Below are positions 1 through 8,298 of a stretch of DNA of 50,144 bases, piece after piece (position 1 is the first letter of the stretch; every line of letters begins with the position of its first letter). This stretch comes from Eubacteriales bacterium. Lineage in GTDB: Bacteria; Bacillota; Clostridia; Lachnospirales; Lachnospiraceae. The DNA is taken from NCBI GenBank assembly GCA_030524715.1, contig JAUNGB010000027.1, forward strand, positions 3,666 to 53,809. Reading direction: 5' to 3'. The notes beneath the pieces were generated by a model. It was given only the letters and a program-made list of their open reading frames with translations, did no database searches and was not told where the DNA came from. The translations under genes and the position numbers were made by a program.

Positions 1-660
1 GAACGGCCACATAAAGTCATTCCAGTGGGATACAAAATCAAGGATAAACACTGTCGCATATACGGTTTTGGAAATCGGAACCACAATCTTAAAAAAGGTT
101 CCCGCAGGGCTGCAGCCGTCGATAGCCGCAGCCTCGATCAGGTCGTCCGGAACGTCAGAGAAGAACTGACGGAACATATAAATAGAGAAGCATTTGGCAA
201 CAAACGGTACAACAAGGGCCGTCAGGGTATTTACCCATCCTAACTGTGACATTTCTATGTACAGAGGGAGCATGATCGCTTCCATAGGAAGTACCATCAG
301 GGCAATTACAAGGTTCAGGATCGCGCCCTTTCCTTTGAATTCAAATTTTGCCAGAGCATAACCGCACATGGAGTTTACCAGAAGATCCAGCACCAGGATC
401 AGTGCGATATATACGAGAGTATTTTTAAATACCTGCGGCATATTCAGCCTGGAAAAAACCTCCGCGTAATTATCCAGAGATGCCTGTACCGGCAGGAATG
501 TGGTAATGGAATTCATATCGGCAAAAATCTTTGCTTCCGGCTTCAGGGAAGCGGAAATCATCCAGATCAGCGGTGACACGAAGATGATACCGATTACGAT
601 ATTTCCAAAATAAAACATGAATTTTGAAAACTTTGCGGAGAATTTCATTGATTTTGTCAT
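1..660 (-). CDS. Carbohydrate ABC transporter permease, MalG type (3' end outside window)
   Basis: Inner-membrane permease of a CUT1-type sugar ABC importer. The reading frame starts at ATG 658-660 behind an AGGAGGG ribosome site and stays open for 220 codons to the window edge, so the C-terminus is missing. Reading the frame shows an N-terminal membrane segment and the diagnostic cytoplasmic EAA loop (DDLIEAAAIDGCSPAGTF...), which contacts the ATPase. It lies 17 nt after the partner permease at 678-1577 and completes the binding protein-permease-permease order of the operon. No ATPase is visible; in Clostridia such importers commonly share an MsmK-like ATPase encoded elsewhere. The sugar cannot be told from sequence. 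Confidence 0.9.
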   Translation of the reverse strand, partial: MTKSMKFSAKFSKFMFYFGNIVIGIIFVSPLIWMISASLKPEAKIFADMNSITTFLPVQASLDNYAEVFSRLNMPQVFKNTLVYIALILVLDLLVNSMCGYALAKFEFKGKGAILNLVIALMVLPMEAIMLPLYIEMSQLGWVNTLTALVVPFVAKCFSIYMFRQFFSDVPDDLIEAAAIDGCSPAGTFFKIVVPISKTVYATVFILDFVSHWNDFMWPF

Positions 661-677
661 GATCGAACACTCCCTCC

Positions 678-1577
678 TTAATCTGTGGCAGCGGTAACTT
701 TTTTCATTGCCATGGACATGCAGACTACGATAATAAAGAATACGGCTGCGATGGAGCAGGCATAACCGAAGTTACCCTTCTGGAAACCTTGTGTATAGAT
801 ATAGTATACAAGTGTTTTTGTGGAGTTCTTAGGACCGCCCTGAGTCATAACATAAGGCTGCGTAAACAGCTTCATTGCCTGGATCATGGTGATCATGATA
901 ACGTATTTAATAGTGCCTTTCAAACCGGGCAGGGTAATATAAAGGAACTGTTTGAATTTGGTTGCGCCGTCTACGGATGCAGCCTCATACTGGTCGCGGG
1001 GGATACCCTGCAGGCCGGCAAGGAAGATCATCATCTGATAGCCGGCTCCCTGCCATGCGGACATGAAGATAATGGAGTTCATTGCGGTGTCCGCGTTTGT
1101 CAGGAAGTTGACAGGTTCCATTCCAAGGGATACAAGAATGGAGTTGATAAGGCCTGTATTCGGGTTTGCATTGTAAAGAACAGACCACAAAACAGAGATA
1201 ACTACCATGGAAGTAAGCTGCGGGCTGAAATACATGGTACGGAAAACCGCTACTCCGCGGAATTTCTTGGAAACAAGCAAAGCAAGCGCAAGGGCAAGGG
1301 CACACTGGCACGGAACAACGATCACGGTGAAATATACGGTGTTCTTTAATGCCTGCCAAAAGTTTTTGTCCGAAAAGAGCTTAGTGTAATTGTCAAGACC
1401 AATAAAGGTGATATCATTCGGTCTCATGATCTGATATTTGAAACCTGAATAATAAACTGTATAAATCATGGGTACCACCAGGAAGGCGATCAGAAGGATC
1501 ACGCCGGGCGCTACAAATGCGTAAGCGGTCATTCGTTCATTGCGTTTTCGGCCGGTGAGGTTTGATGTTTTTGCCAT
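678..1577 (-). CDS. Carbohydrate ABC transporter permease, MalF type
   Basis: Membrane permease (299 aa) of the same CUT1-type sugar importer as its neighbours. About six hydrophobic segments are visible, the first near residues 18-40, and the EAA loop (PRDQYEAASVDGATKFKQF) sits about two thirds along, as expected for this family. The start at 1577 follows an AAAGGAG site. It lies between the binding protein gene (1673-2992) and the second permease (1-660) on the same strand. A terminator-like hairpin at 1626-1663 separates it from the binding protein gene, which would lower permease expression relative to the binding protein. Confidence 0.92.
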   Translation of the reverse strand: MAKTSNLTGRKRNERMTAYAFVAPGVILLIAFLVVPMIYTVYYSGFKYQIMRPNDITFIGLDNYTKLFSDKNFWQALKNTVYFTVIVVPCQCALALALALLVSKKFRGVAVFRTMYFSPQLTSMVVISVLWSVLYNANPNTGLINSILVSLGMEPVNFLTNADTAMNSIIFMSAWQGAGYQMMIFLAGLQGIPRDQYEAASVDGATKFKQFLYITLPGLKGTIKYVIMITMIQAMKLFTQPYVMTQGGPKNSTKTLVYYIYTQGFQKGNFGYACSIAAVFFIIVVCMSMAMKKVTAATD

Positions 1578-1625
1578 AATTTATTCTCCTTTCCCGTAAA
1601 AGAAGCATTTGATTGCTTTTTTGGA

Positions 1626-1663
1626 TAAAAAATGCCCGCACCGCAAAGCGATGCGGACATTTT
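1626..1663 (-). terminator. Intrinsic terminator or attenuator between binding protein and permeases
   Basis: On the minus strand a 9-bp stem (1652-1660 with 1632-1640, one mismatch) is followed by a run of T. It begins about 12 nt after the binding protein stop codon. Partial read-through here would give excess binding protein over permease. The second sugar importer in this window has the same arrangement at 9600-9635. Confidence 0.75.
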
Positions 1664-1672
1664 GTTTACTGA

Positions 1673-2992
1673 TTATTCTGCATAATATGTTTCATAGTCT
1701 TCTGTAAAGGTCTCTGCTACAGTGTCAAGCTCGGACTGGATATAATCTGCGTCAACTTCGCCGTTGGAGGCTGCGTCAGAGAAGATATTAGTCATTGCTT
1801 CTGCATAAGCGGAAGAGAATACAGCGTAGGAAGGTGTTCTTGGACGCGGTACTGCGTTGCCCTGAAGCTGTTCTACAAAGAGAGCGCGGGGACCGTCTGC
1901 GTAATCAGCCATAAATTCTGTCTCATATGCGGAAGTACGGGTAGCAGGTTTTGCGATAGCGGCAGCGTAGCTTGCAACGTTATCTGTGTTCATCAGCCAC
2001 TGAAGGAATTCGCCTGCTGCTTCTACGTTCTCGCAGTCCTTGCTGACTGCTGCGGACCAGTCGCCGCACGGGGAAACTGCTGTTTTGGTGTCGTCGTTAA
2101 CCGGATAGTAGGTTACGCCCCAGTCAAAGTCAGCGTTTGCTTCCAGAGTTGCCACATCCCAGGATCCGCCCAGCATGGTAGCGCAGGCACCGTTCAAAAA
2201 TTCGTCGGTGATGGGGTCAACGTTTGCATATCCGTTTGCGATAAGCTCAGCAAGATAAGTGGTTGTGGTAACTGCTTCTTCGCTGTTTACATAGCCTTCT
2301 GCTTCAACACCGTCTTCGCTGATATAATCTTTGCCGGCGGAGATATACATTGGTTCAAGTGCATATGGAAGACCTTCGCCGTGGTCCATGATCACATGAG
2401 TTCCCACATAGCTGTCTGTGGTACATTTCTCCGCGATTTCAGCAAGCTCGGACCAGGTGATCGGGTTGTCGATGGTGCGGGAATCCAGATCAGCCACATC
2501 CACGCCGCATTCGGTAAGGTAATCTTTGTTGTAGTACAGAGCAACGGAGGATTCTGTAGCGGAGATAGCATACAATTCACCGTCGTATGTACACTGAGCG
2601 ACAGTAGAACCAACGAAATCGGAAAGGTCGTCTTCCGGGAAATATTCGGAAATCGGAACAGTGATTCCGTTTGCTGCGTAGTAGGAAACCTGCGGTCCGT
2701 CTACATAGAAGATGTCCGGAAGGTCGTTGGAGGTTACTGCGGTAGCGATCTTGTTGTCGTAAGCATAGGAATCGGAGCGGTCGATGGCTTCGCGGCTTAC
2801 CTGGATTTCAGGATGAGCTTCGTTCCATTCGGCGATTTTTTCTACCCACCACTCTTCAATGTTCTGGGTATCTGTGGGGCTCCAGATGGTCAGGTTGGTA
2901 ACGTCCTCGCTGTCTGCCCATACGGTTGACAGGCCTGCTGTTGTGGAGAGGGCGAGGGTTAATGCCATGGCGAAACTGATACTTTTTTTCAT
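1673..2992 (-). CDS. Extracellular sugar-binding protein (family 1)
   Basis: Solute-binding protein of a sugar ABC importer, 439 aa. The frame is open upstream to 3232, but the start at 2992 is chosen because AGGAGG sits just upstream and a signal peptide begins there (MKKSISFAMALTLALSTTAG, cleavage likely after VWA). The body has features usual for family 1 binding proteins: a TIWSPTDTQN opening, an NDLPDIFYVDG segment and many acidic residues. No lipobox cysteine is visible, although most Gram-positive binding proteins are lipoproteins, so anchoring is unclear. It is the first gene of the operon 2992 to 1, with its own promoter and two operator-like sites. The ligand is unknown. Confidence 0.9.
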   Translation of the reverse strand: MKKSISFAMALTLALSTTAGLSTVWADSEDVTNLTIWSPTDTQNIEEWWVEKIAEWNEAHPEIQVSREAIDRSDSYAYDNKIATAVTSNDLPDIFYVDGPQVSYYAANGITVPISEYFPEDDLSDFVGSTVAQCTYDGELYAISATESSVALYYNKDYLTECGVDVADLDSRTIDNPITWSELAEIAEKCTTDSYVGTHVIMDHGEGLPYALEPMYISAGKDYISEDGVEAEGYVNSEEAVTTTTYLAELIANGYANVDPITDEFLNGACATMLGGSWDVATLEANADFDWGVTYYPVNDDTKTAVSPCGDWSAAVSKDCENVEAAGEFLQWLMNTDNVASYAAAIAKPATRTSAYETEFMADYADGPRALFVEQLQGNAVPRPRTPSYAVFSSAYAEAMTNIFSDAASNGEVDADYIQSELDTVAETFTEDYETYYAE

Positions 2993-3058
2993 TTTCTTTT
3001 CCTCCTGTTGGATATTGGATTTTGTGTATTTCCTGATACGAAAGGAAATACCGGTATC

Positions 3059-3140
3059 TGTGAAACCCGTTCCACATTGGGGATTTTTTATTCCACAGAT
3101 GTTGTATCTGTGGAAGTCTGGTGATGTGGAACCCGTTTCA
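3059..3140 (-). promoter_or_regulatory. Two LacI-like operators flanking an inverted repeat
   Basis: Two 14-bp sites match TGRAAC-CC-GTTYCA: TGAAACCCGTTCCA at 3061-3074 and TGGAACCCGTTTCA at 3127-3140. Their centres are 66 bp apart, about six helical turns, which suits looping by a tetrameric LacI-family repressor. Between them is a perfect 9-bp inverted repeat (TTCCACAGA, 3091-3099 with 3107-3115). Both sites lie downstream of the promoter, in the 5' leader of the binding protein gene. They are one base off the CcpA cre consensus, so catabolite control is a weaker alternative. Confidence 0.6.
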
Positions 3141-3152
3141 TATTGTGCCTTT

Positions 3153-3181
3153 ATATTAATCTTAATAATCGGATTTGTCAA
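3153..3181 (-). promoter_or_regulatory. Sigma-70-type promoter of the first sugar ABC operon
   Basis: On the minus strand TTGACA (3176-3181) is separated by exactly 17 bp from TAATAT (3153-3158). Transcription would start near 3146 and give a leader of roughly 150 nt before the binding protein ATG at 2992. The proximal operator at 3127-3140 lies just inside the transcript, where a bound repressor could block elongation or initiation. Confidence 0.75.
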
Positions 3182-3314
3182 TATATTTTTAGCAAAAAAA
3201 TCGGGAAATTCAAAATTATGTGCAATATACATGAAAATGAGGTGCAGAAATTATGCATATTTAACATAAAATGGGGTACAGGAGAAAGAGTGGGTTGGCA
3301 AAAGTGCTTTTGAA

Positions 3315-3366
3315 AGAGAACGCCGCCAAGAATATCTGACTTCCTTCGTGGCGGCATTTTTTCTCT
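3315..3366 (-). terminator. Intrinsic terminator after DUF4317 gene
   Basis: A 7-bp perfect GC stem (GCCGCCA 3322-3328 with TGGCGGC 3349-3355) is extended by AGAGAA/TTCTCT flanks. It lies just past the stop of the minus-strand gene at 3383. The longer T run is on the plus strand (3357-3362) and a shorter pyrimidine tract on the minus strand, so it may act in both directions. Confidence 0.55.
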
Positions 3367-3382
3367 GACAAGAAATAGCGTA

Positions 3383-4528
3383 TCAGACGGCGGACTCGTC
3401 GGCAGGCATTCTGACATGGATCCCGTTGACCTCTACATTATCCTCCATGGGGATTACGAGGCATTTGCGTCCGTCGATGATTTTGGTTTTCACCAGATCG
3501 GCCCGTTCCGGATTGACATGTATCACAACATCCGGGGTTTTGATCTCAAAACGCCGGGTATTGGTGATATTGGACGCCACCAGAGAGGATTTTTCGCCTC
3601 CGGCAGTTACTTCGTATTGTTCATCAAAGCTTTCCAGCTTTTCATCCTCTACGCCGCATTCTTCAAACAGGCGTTTCACCTCGGATTTTGTCAGAACTAC
3701 GGGATCCGGGGAATCCTTCTGAGAATCCACCCATTCGTTAAGCTTTCCATGGATATTCATAACAGTATCATAGGCACAGTCGTCCCCCAGCGTCTCTTCT
3801 ACAAGAGCATTGAAGGAGTCGCGCTGTCCTCCGGCAGAAAGGGGAGTATTACAGCCAAACAGCTCATCCACAAAGGTGCTGCGGAGTTCTTCTGCATTTT
3901 TGGTATAATAGAGAACCCCGTGGATGTCTGTGCTTCTGTCGTTGAATACCGGGAACAGGAAACCCAGATCCGGCATTTCCACGATCCAGTCACGGATACG
4001 GTCCTCAATATTGTTGGTTTCCGCATTGTAGCAAAGGCCTGCTTTGGAAAGCTTTACCGGACAGATGCTGCAGAGAATGTGTTCATAGATTTCGTCGGAA
4101 GCATCGAACATTTCCTGTCCGTCCGTGGATTTGCCCGGGATGTCGTAGACTGCATGGATCAAAATGATATAATAATTCTCTCCGTAGTCATAGTTTTCAA
4201 TAATTTTATCGTAAAAGCTTTCGACCAGTTCATTATCCTGGAGCTTGCTGCTGCGCAGCCGGAGCAGAAATTCCTGTGTGCCGCCTTCTTTTTCCTGATC
4301 AAGGGGAAATTCCATGTTGATCAGGTTCTTGCCAATGGTACCGGAAAGAGTCTTGCGGAAAATATCAAAATATTTAAACATTTCTTCTTCCGGCAGGGAG
4401 AGAAAGGCTTCCTTCAATTCTGTTTTTTTGTTCTTTTCCCCGTCCACATAGCAGCCGCAGATGCGGGTGATGGCACAGTTATTAGGGGTAAATTGCTTTT
4501 TGATCTCAGAGATTTCTTTTTTGTTCAT
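3383..4528 (-). CDS. DUF4317 family protein
   Basis: A 381-aa soluble protein that I recognise as the DUF4317 family, found mainly in Clostridia; its function is not known. The start is placed at 4528 (MNKKEISEIKKQF) rather than the longer open frame from 4579, because family members begin with this segment. No signal peptide or membrane segment is visible. The protein is acidic and has a central DIHGVLYYTKNAEELR stretch. It stands alone between the sugar operon promoter and the divergent YesM kinase gene, with its own terminator at 3315-3366. Confidence 0.8.
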   Translation of the reverse strand: MNKKEISEIKKQFTPNNCAITRICGCYVDGEKNKKTELKEAFLSLPEEEMFKYFDIFRKTLSGTIGKNLINMEFPLDQEKEGGTQEFLLRLRSSKLQDNELVESFYDKIIENYDYGENYYIILIHAVYDIPGKSTDGQEMFDASDEIYEHILCSICPVKLSKAGLCYNAETNNIEDRIRDWIVEMPDLGFLFPVFNDRSTDIHGVLYYTKNAEELRSTFVDELFGCNTPLSAGGQRDSFNALVEETLGDDCAYDTVMNIHGKLNEWVDSQKDSPDPVVLTKSEVKRLFEECGVEDEKLESFDEQYEVTAGGEKSSLVASNITNTRRFEIKTPDVVIHVNPERADLVKTKIIDGRKCLVIPMEDNVEVNGIHVRMPADESAV

Positions 4529-4622
4529 AATTAAAATCCTTTCGTATGTTGCTTTGTATGTAAGAACATCCAATCGCACAGTTGGAATACTTTGTCCGGA
4601 ATCAGAGTTTCAGGACTCGCTT

Positions 4623-4666
4623 GCGAGTCTTGGTGCGGGATTCGGATCAGCTACGCTGATATAATT
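4623..4666 (+). repeat. Dispersed 44-bp repeat, copy 1
   Basis: This 44-bp block matches the reverse strand of 23338-23381 at 37 of 44 positions by eye. Shared cores are GCGAGTCTT, TGCG, ATTCG, CAGCTACGCTGA and ATAATT. It includes the hairpin ATCAGC-TAC-GCTGAT (4646-4660) and its first bases are part of the palindrome GACTCGC-TT-GCGAGTC (4614-4629). It lies in the non-coding gap between DUF4317 and the YesM kinase. Confidence 0.7.
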
Positions 4667-4743
4667 GGAACGCAGGCAGTTTTTATTATAGCTTAGATTT
4701 AAGGATCGGGCAAGTCTGACAAGGGCGGCAGCCAGAATGTAAA

Positions 4744-4761
4744 TTGACATATAAATGTCAA
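4744..4761. repeat. Inverted repeat in kinase upstream region
   Basis: A perfect inverted repeat, TTGACAT-ATAA-ATGTCAA, lies about 60 bp upstream of the extended -10 box of the YesM kinase. It could be a regulator site; nothing else supports a specific factor. Confidence 0.4.
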
Positions 4762-4821
4762 AGCAACTAACATTTGTTGTATTTACTTTGTCATTCAATC
4801 TGTGATTTATAAGATGTTTTA

Positions 4822-4830
4822 TGTTATAAT
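4822..4830 (+). promoter_or_regulatory. Extended -10 promoter of yesM-like operon
   Basis: TGTTATAAT at 4822-4830 is a perfect extended -10 (TGN-TATAAT), about 48 bp before the kinase ATG. No good -35 is present at 17 bp, as is common for extended -10 promoters. Confidence 0.6.
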
Positions 4831-4878
4831 TTATTAGAAGTATCTGGTGGAGAACACAGAAGATTGGATGGTGAAGGA

Positions 4879-6678
4879 ATGAAAAAAGTACATTTATCCT
4901 TGTATCATAAATTTACATTGCTCCTGATATTCGCAGGATTGATTCCAATGGGAATCATATGCTCGATTATGTTAAATAAGATGCTGGCAGAATACCGTTC
5001 CTCCGTAATAGACAACTATACACAGGCTGTCGCCTATATGAATATGAGCGTCAGCGATACTCTGAAAAATTATGATGAAATTACCAAGATGCTTTATTAC
5101 TACTATACGGAAGCAGATCGCCAGACCGTTCTGTCATATGGAAATTATGATAATATCCGCCAGATTTTGAGTTGGGAGGACTCAAAACGGGATGAGGCTA
5201 TGGAGCGTTTCATGAATACTATTCAGAGTGTGGACGGAAGTATTACAGCCGTTCACTTTATCGCACAGGAAGAAGGCCAGAAGGATAAGCAGAGCTTCCA
5301 TACCAGTACGGCAGGCAGTTTCTTAGAGGATGAGGATTTGTTTGAGCGTGTTATGGGATATGAGACAATGAGCAGAACGACGAGAAACGCCATGGTTATT
5401 CCTGTACATAAGAATTCTTACTATCGGGGTGAGGATCGTCAGGTATTTACAATAGCGCGTAATTATTATAATCTTGTGAAGCTTCGGCCGGATAATGTGT
5501 ACGACTATATCGGAACACTCTTTATTGATGTTGATGCGAACTGTTTAGAGAGTATTTATAAGCAGATAGATGCTATTGGGAAAAATGATTTTTATATCGT
5601 GGATTCTCAGGACAAGTGTCTGTTCACCGAAGAGTCAGGGGAGTTAGATGAATATATAGAAGTAGAATCCGGGTTCAATGAATATGGGTACAAGGTGAAG
5701 CTTAAGGTGGGGTATGACCAGATTTTTTCCCGTATAAAAGATTTGCAGCATATTATGTATTTGATCCTGATTTTTAGCTTTCTGGTGTTGGCATGGGGAG
5801 CTGTATTTTTCACCAGACGTCTGACGGAGCCGATTCATAATATGATGGATAAGATGGCTCAGATTGAGACGGGAAACTTTCAGGTCAGCCTTCCTGTCAG
5901 GACGAACGATGAGATTGGTATCCTGTCAAAGCGATTTAACCAGATGTCTCAGGAATTGAACAGATATATCAGTCAGGTCTATGTGGCCCAGCTAAAACAG
6001 GCAGAGGCAGAAATGACGACCTTAAAGTCCCAGATTTATCCTCATTTTTTGTATAATACTCTGGAGGTAATCCGTATGACTGCCGTGGAGCAGCATGACT
6101 TGAAAGTGTCCGAGATGATTGAGGCGCTTTCAATCCAGATGCATTATATTATAGGAACGGTGCAGGATATGGTTCCTCTTGGAAAAGAAATAGAAATTGT
6201 GGAGAAATATGTCTATCTTTTAAATTGTCGGATTGAGGAAGGACTGACCCTTCATTCAGCAGTGAAGCCCTATGATTCTGTTATGGTACCAAAACTGATC
6301 TTACAGCCAATTGTGGAAAATGCATATGTTCACGGAATTAAGCCTCTGGGTTCGGATGGAGACATCCGTATTGAAGCCGAAGAGACGGATAACTGTTTTA
6401 TCATAACAGTCATGGATAACGGAGTTGGAATGAATGAAGAGGAAATTGAGAAACTGCAGCATATTCTGGCGGGAAATGAAATAGGAATCAGGAATGAACA
6501 TAACTGGCAGAGTGTGGGGCTAAAAAATATTCATGATAGGATTCGCCATCTCTACGGGGAGGGATATGGGCTTCAGATCAGCAGTACGGTTATGCTGGGG
6601 ACGATTGTCAGTATCGTTTTGCCACTTTCGGAAAAAAGGAGAGAGTTGAAAGATGATCAAGATGGTAATAGCAGATGA
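4879..6678 (+). CDS. Sensor histidine kinase, YesM type
   Basis: Membrane sensor kinase of about 600 aa. It has an N-terminal membrane segment (LLLIFAGLIPMGIICSIML), an extracellular sensor domain of roughly 260 residues, a second membrane segment (MYLILIFSFLVLAWGAVFF), a HAMP linker, a His-kinase domain with phospho-acceptor His389 in YPHFLYNTLEVIRM, and a HATPase domain with N box (PIVENAYVHGI) and G boxes (DNGVGM, GLKNIHDRI). The ATG at 4879 is chosen; a TTG start at 4864 adds five residues and has a GGTGGAG site, so the start is uncertain. It overlaps the regulator gene by 26 nt. It probably senses a sugar signal and activates the importer and glycan genes downstream. Confidence 0.93.
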   Translation: MKKVHLSLYHKFTLLLIFAGLIPMGIICSIMLNKMLAEYRSSVIDNYTQAVAYMNMSVSDTLKNYDEITKMLYYYYTEADRQTVLSYGNYDNIRQILSWEDSKRDEAMERFMNTIQSVDGSITAVHFIAQEEGQKDKQSFHTSTAGSFLEDEDLFERVMGYETMSRTTRNAMVIPVHKNSYYRGEDRQVFTIARNYYNLVKLRPDNVYDYIGTLFIDVDANCLESIYKQIDAIGKNDFYIVDSQDKCLFTEESGELDEYIEVESGFNEYGYKVKLKVGYDQIFSRIKDLQHIMYLILIFSFLVLAWGAVFFTRRLTEPIHNMMDKMAQIETGNFQVSLPVRTNDEIGILSKRFNQMSQELNRYISQVYVAQLKQAEAEMTTLKSQIYPHFLYNTLEVIRMTAVEQHDLKVSEMIEALSIQMHYIIGTVQDMVPLGKEIEIVEKYVYLLNCRIEEGLTLHSAVKPYDSVMVPKLILQPIVENAYVHGIKPLGSDGDIRIEAEETDNCFIITVMDNGVGMNEEEIEKLQHILAGNEIGIRNEHNWQSVGLKNIHDRIRHLYGEGYGLQISSTVMLGTIVSIVLPLSEKRRELKDDQDGNSR

Positions 6679-8170
6679 TGAGAATGTCATCATCCGGGGC
6701 ATTCAAAAGTTGATTGACTGGGAAAAGTATGGGATTGTAATTGTTGGCAGCTACAAGGATGGCAGGGCGGCTCTTGACGGCATCATCAAGGAAGAGGCGC
6801 AGATTGCGCTCCTGGATATTAATATGCCTAAGATGAATGGGGTAGAGATTCTGAAAGAACTGTCGAAGTTAGGGATACAGACAAAGGTTGTATTCATCAG
6901 TGGGTTTCAGGAGTTTGAGTATGCCAGATCAGCATTAACTTATGGTGCAAAGGGATATATCTTAAAGCCGATTGTACGTAAAGAACTGCTGGACAATATT
7001 CAGCTATGTATAGAAGATATTCATAGGAATCAGGAAAAAAGAGAGCCGGAAACAGCCGTAGTTTCGGAGAAAAAGTTAAAGTTATTGGCGGATCCTGAGG
7101 AAACGGTCTATGTACCTGCTTTGCTCTATATTGTTTTCCGGGGCGGCTCTAAACAGGAACGGAAACTGATTCATTTCTCCGTAACCAGTTTCCTGGATAA
7201 AAGGTTAGAAAAGGATGATAAGGGGATTTATTTCGAGAAGGACGAACATCAGATTCTGGTGTTTAAAGGAATGGCGAGGGAAGAGTTAGATGATTATATT
7301 TTAAGACTGATCCAGGAAGTACAGGAGAAAACCAGGCAACGCATTGGATTGATTGTGGGCCGGGAAATAGATTCTATGGGGGAAATTCCGCAGGTTTATC
7401 AGGAGTGCAAGGAAAGATATGGATGCTTCTTTTTCTTTAGCGAGTGGAAAAAGCCGATTCTATATCAGGATCAGGAGCTTTTCTACCGGAAAGTTACGGC
7501 AGAGGAGCTGGAAGAAGGACAAAGGAAGCTGATTGAATTGGTTATAAGCCAGAATGAAGAAGGATGGAGGAAACAGTACGACTGGTTTACACATTGCATT
7601 GCCGTGATTGCGAAAGGAAAACGGGATGACGCAGCGTTTCGCTTTTGCGCAGCAATCCGGGACGCTCAGGCAAAATTGCGGGAGATGGGAATTGAGATAG
7701 CCCCTGATATGAAAGACCTGCTGGAGGCAGGAAGAAATACAGAAGATTTTGCGGAGATGGCATCCGTTTATAAAAAATACTTCTACGATTTCTATCATTT
7801 GGTATCAGAGTCGGTGGAGAAAAATGACAGTAAATCTATTACAGAGGTAAAGCGATATATTGAGGAGCATTATGCGGAGAATCTGACGCTGAAGGTTATG
7901 GCGGATTATTTTCATATGAATACATATTATTTCTCCAGTTTTTTTAAGAAGAATACGGGCATAAATTTCAAAGAATATCTAAATGAGATTCGTTTAAAAC
8001 ATACGGTATCTCTGATGGTAACTACGGATAAAAATATAGGGGAAATCATGAATGAGGTAGGTTTTGCGGATATGCGTTCGTTTACGAAAGTATTTCAGAA
8101 AAAGTATAATGAGACGCCGGGAAAATATAAGAAAAGGTTGTCTAAAGGCAGTAAGGATATTATTGTGTAA
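6653..8170 (+). CDS. Response regulator, YesN type (REC plus AraC DNA-binding domain)
   Basis: Cytoplasmic transcription regulator of 505 aa. The N-terminal receiver domain carries the acidic pair (IADDE), phospho-acceptor Asp55 in LLDINMPKMNG and the conserved Lys in KGYILKPI. A long middle region of unknown fold follows. The C-terminal 100 residues form an AraC-type double helix-turn-helix (LTLKVMADYFHMNTYYFSSFFKK and IGEIMNEVGF...FTKVFQKKY). It overlaps the kinase gene and is the likely activator of the binding protein operon that starts 128 nt downstream. Confidence 0.94.
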   Translation: MIKMVIADDENVIIRGIQKLIDWEKYGIVIVGSYKDGRAALDGIIKEEAQIALLDINMPKMNGVEILKELSKLGIQTKVVFISGFQEFEYARSALTYGAKGYILKPIVRKELLDNIQLCIEDIHRNQEKREPETAVVSEKKLKLLADPEETVYVPALLYIVFRGGSKQERKLIHFSVTSFLDKRLEKDDKGIYFEKDEHQILVFKGMAREELDDYILRLIQEVQEKTRQRIGLIVGREIDSMGEIPQVYQECKERYGCFFFFSEWKKPILYQDQELFYRKVTAEELEEGQRKLIELVISQNEEGWRKQYDWFTHCIAVIAKGKRDDAAFRFCAAIRDAQAKLREMGIEIAPDMKDLLEAGRNTEDFAEMASVYKKYFYDFYHLVSESVEKNDSKSITEVKRYIEEHYAENLTLKVMADYFHMNTYYFSSFFKKNTGINFKEYLNEIRLKHTVSLMVTTDKNIGEIMNEVGFADMRSFTKVFQKKYNETPGKYKKRLSKGSKDIIV

Positions 8171-8298
8171 TGGACAATGCAATTCTAAAAAAATGAAAAT
8201 CAGAACTTAAAAAATGTATATTTTATAAAATAAGAAGGTGATAAACTGGCACCATAACAAAGAAACAATAAACAGTTAATAAAAGGAGGAAAAACAAG

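Noticed and set aside
3061-3140. CcpA cre sites upstream of the first binding protein
   Set aside because: Each site misses the invariant central CG by one base, and the paired layout fits a dedicated LacI-type repressor better.
3416-4534. 372-aa plus-strand ORF antisense to DUF4317
   Set aside because: It is the shadow of a well-supported family gene and lacks its own ribosome site and family motifs.
4610-4798. 62-aa minus-strand ORF between DUF4317 and YesM genes
   Set aside because: It overlaps the dispersed repeat and several palindromes, has no ribosome site and resembles no family.
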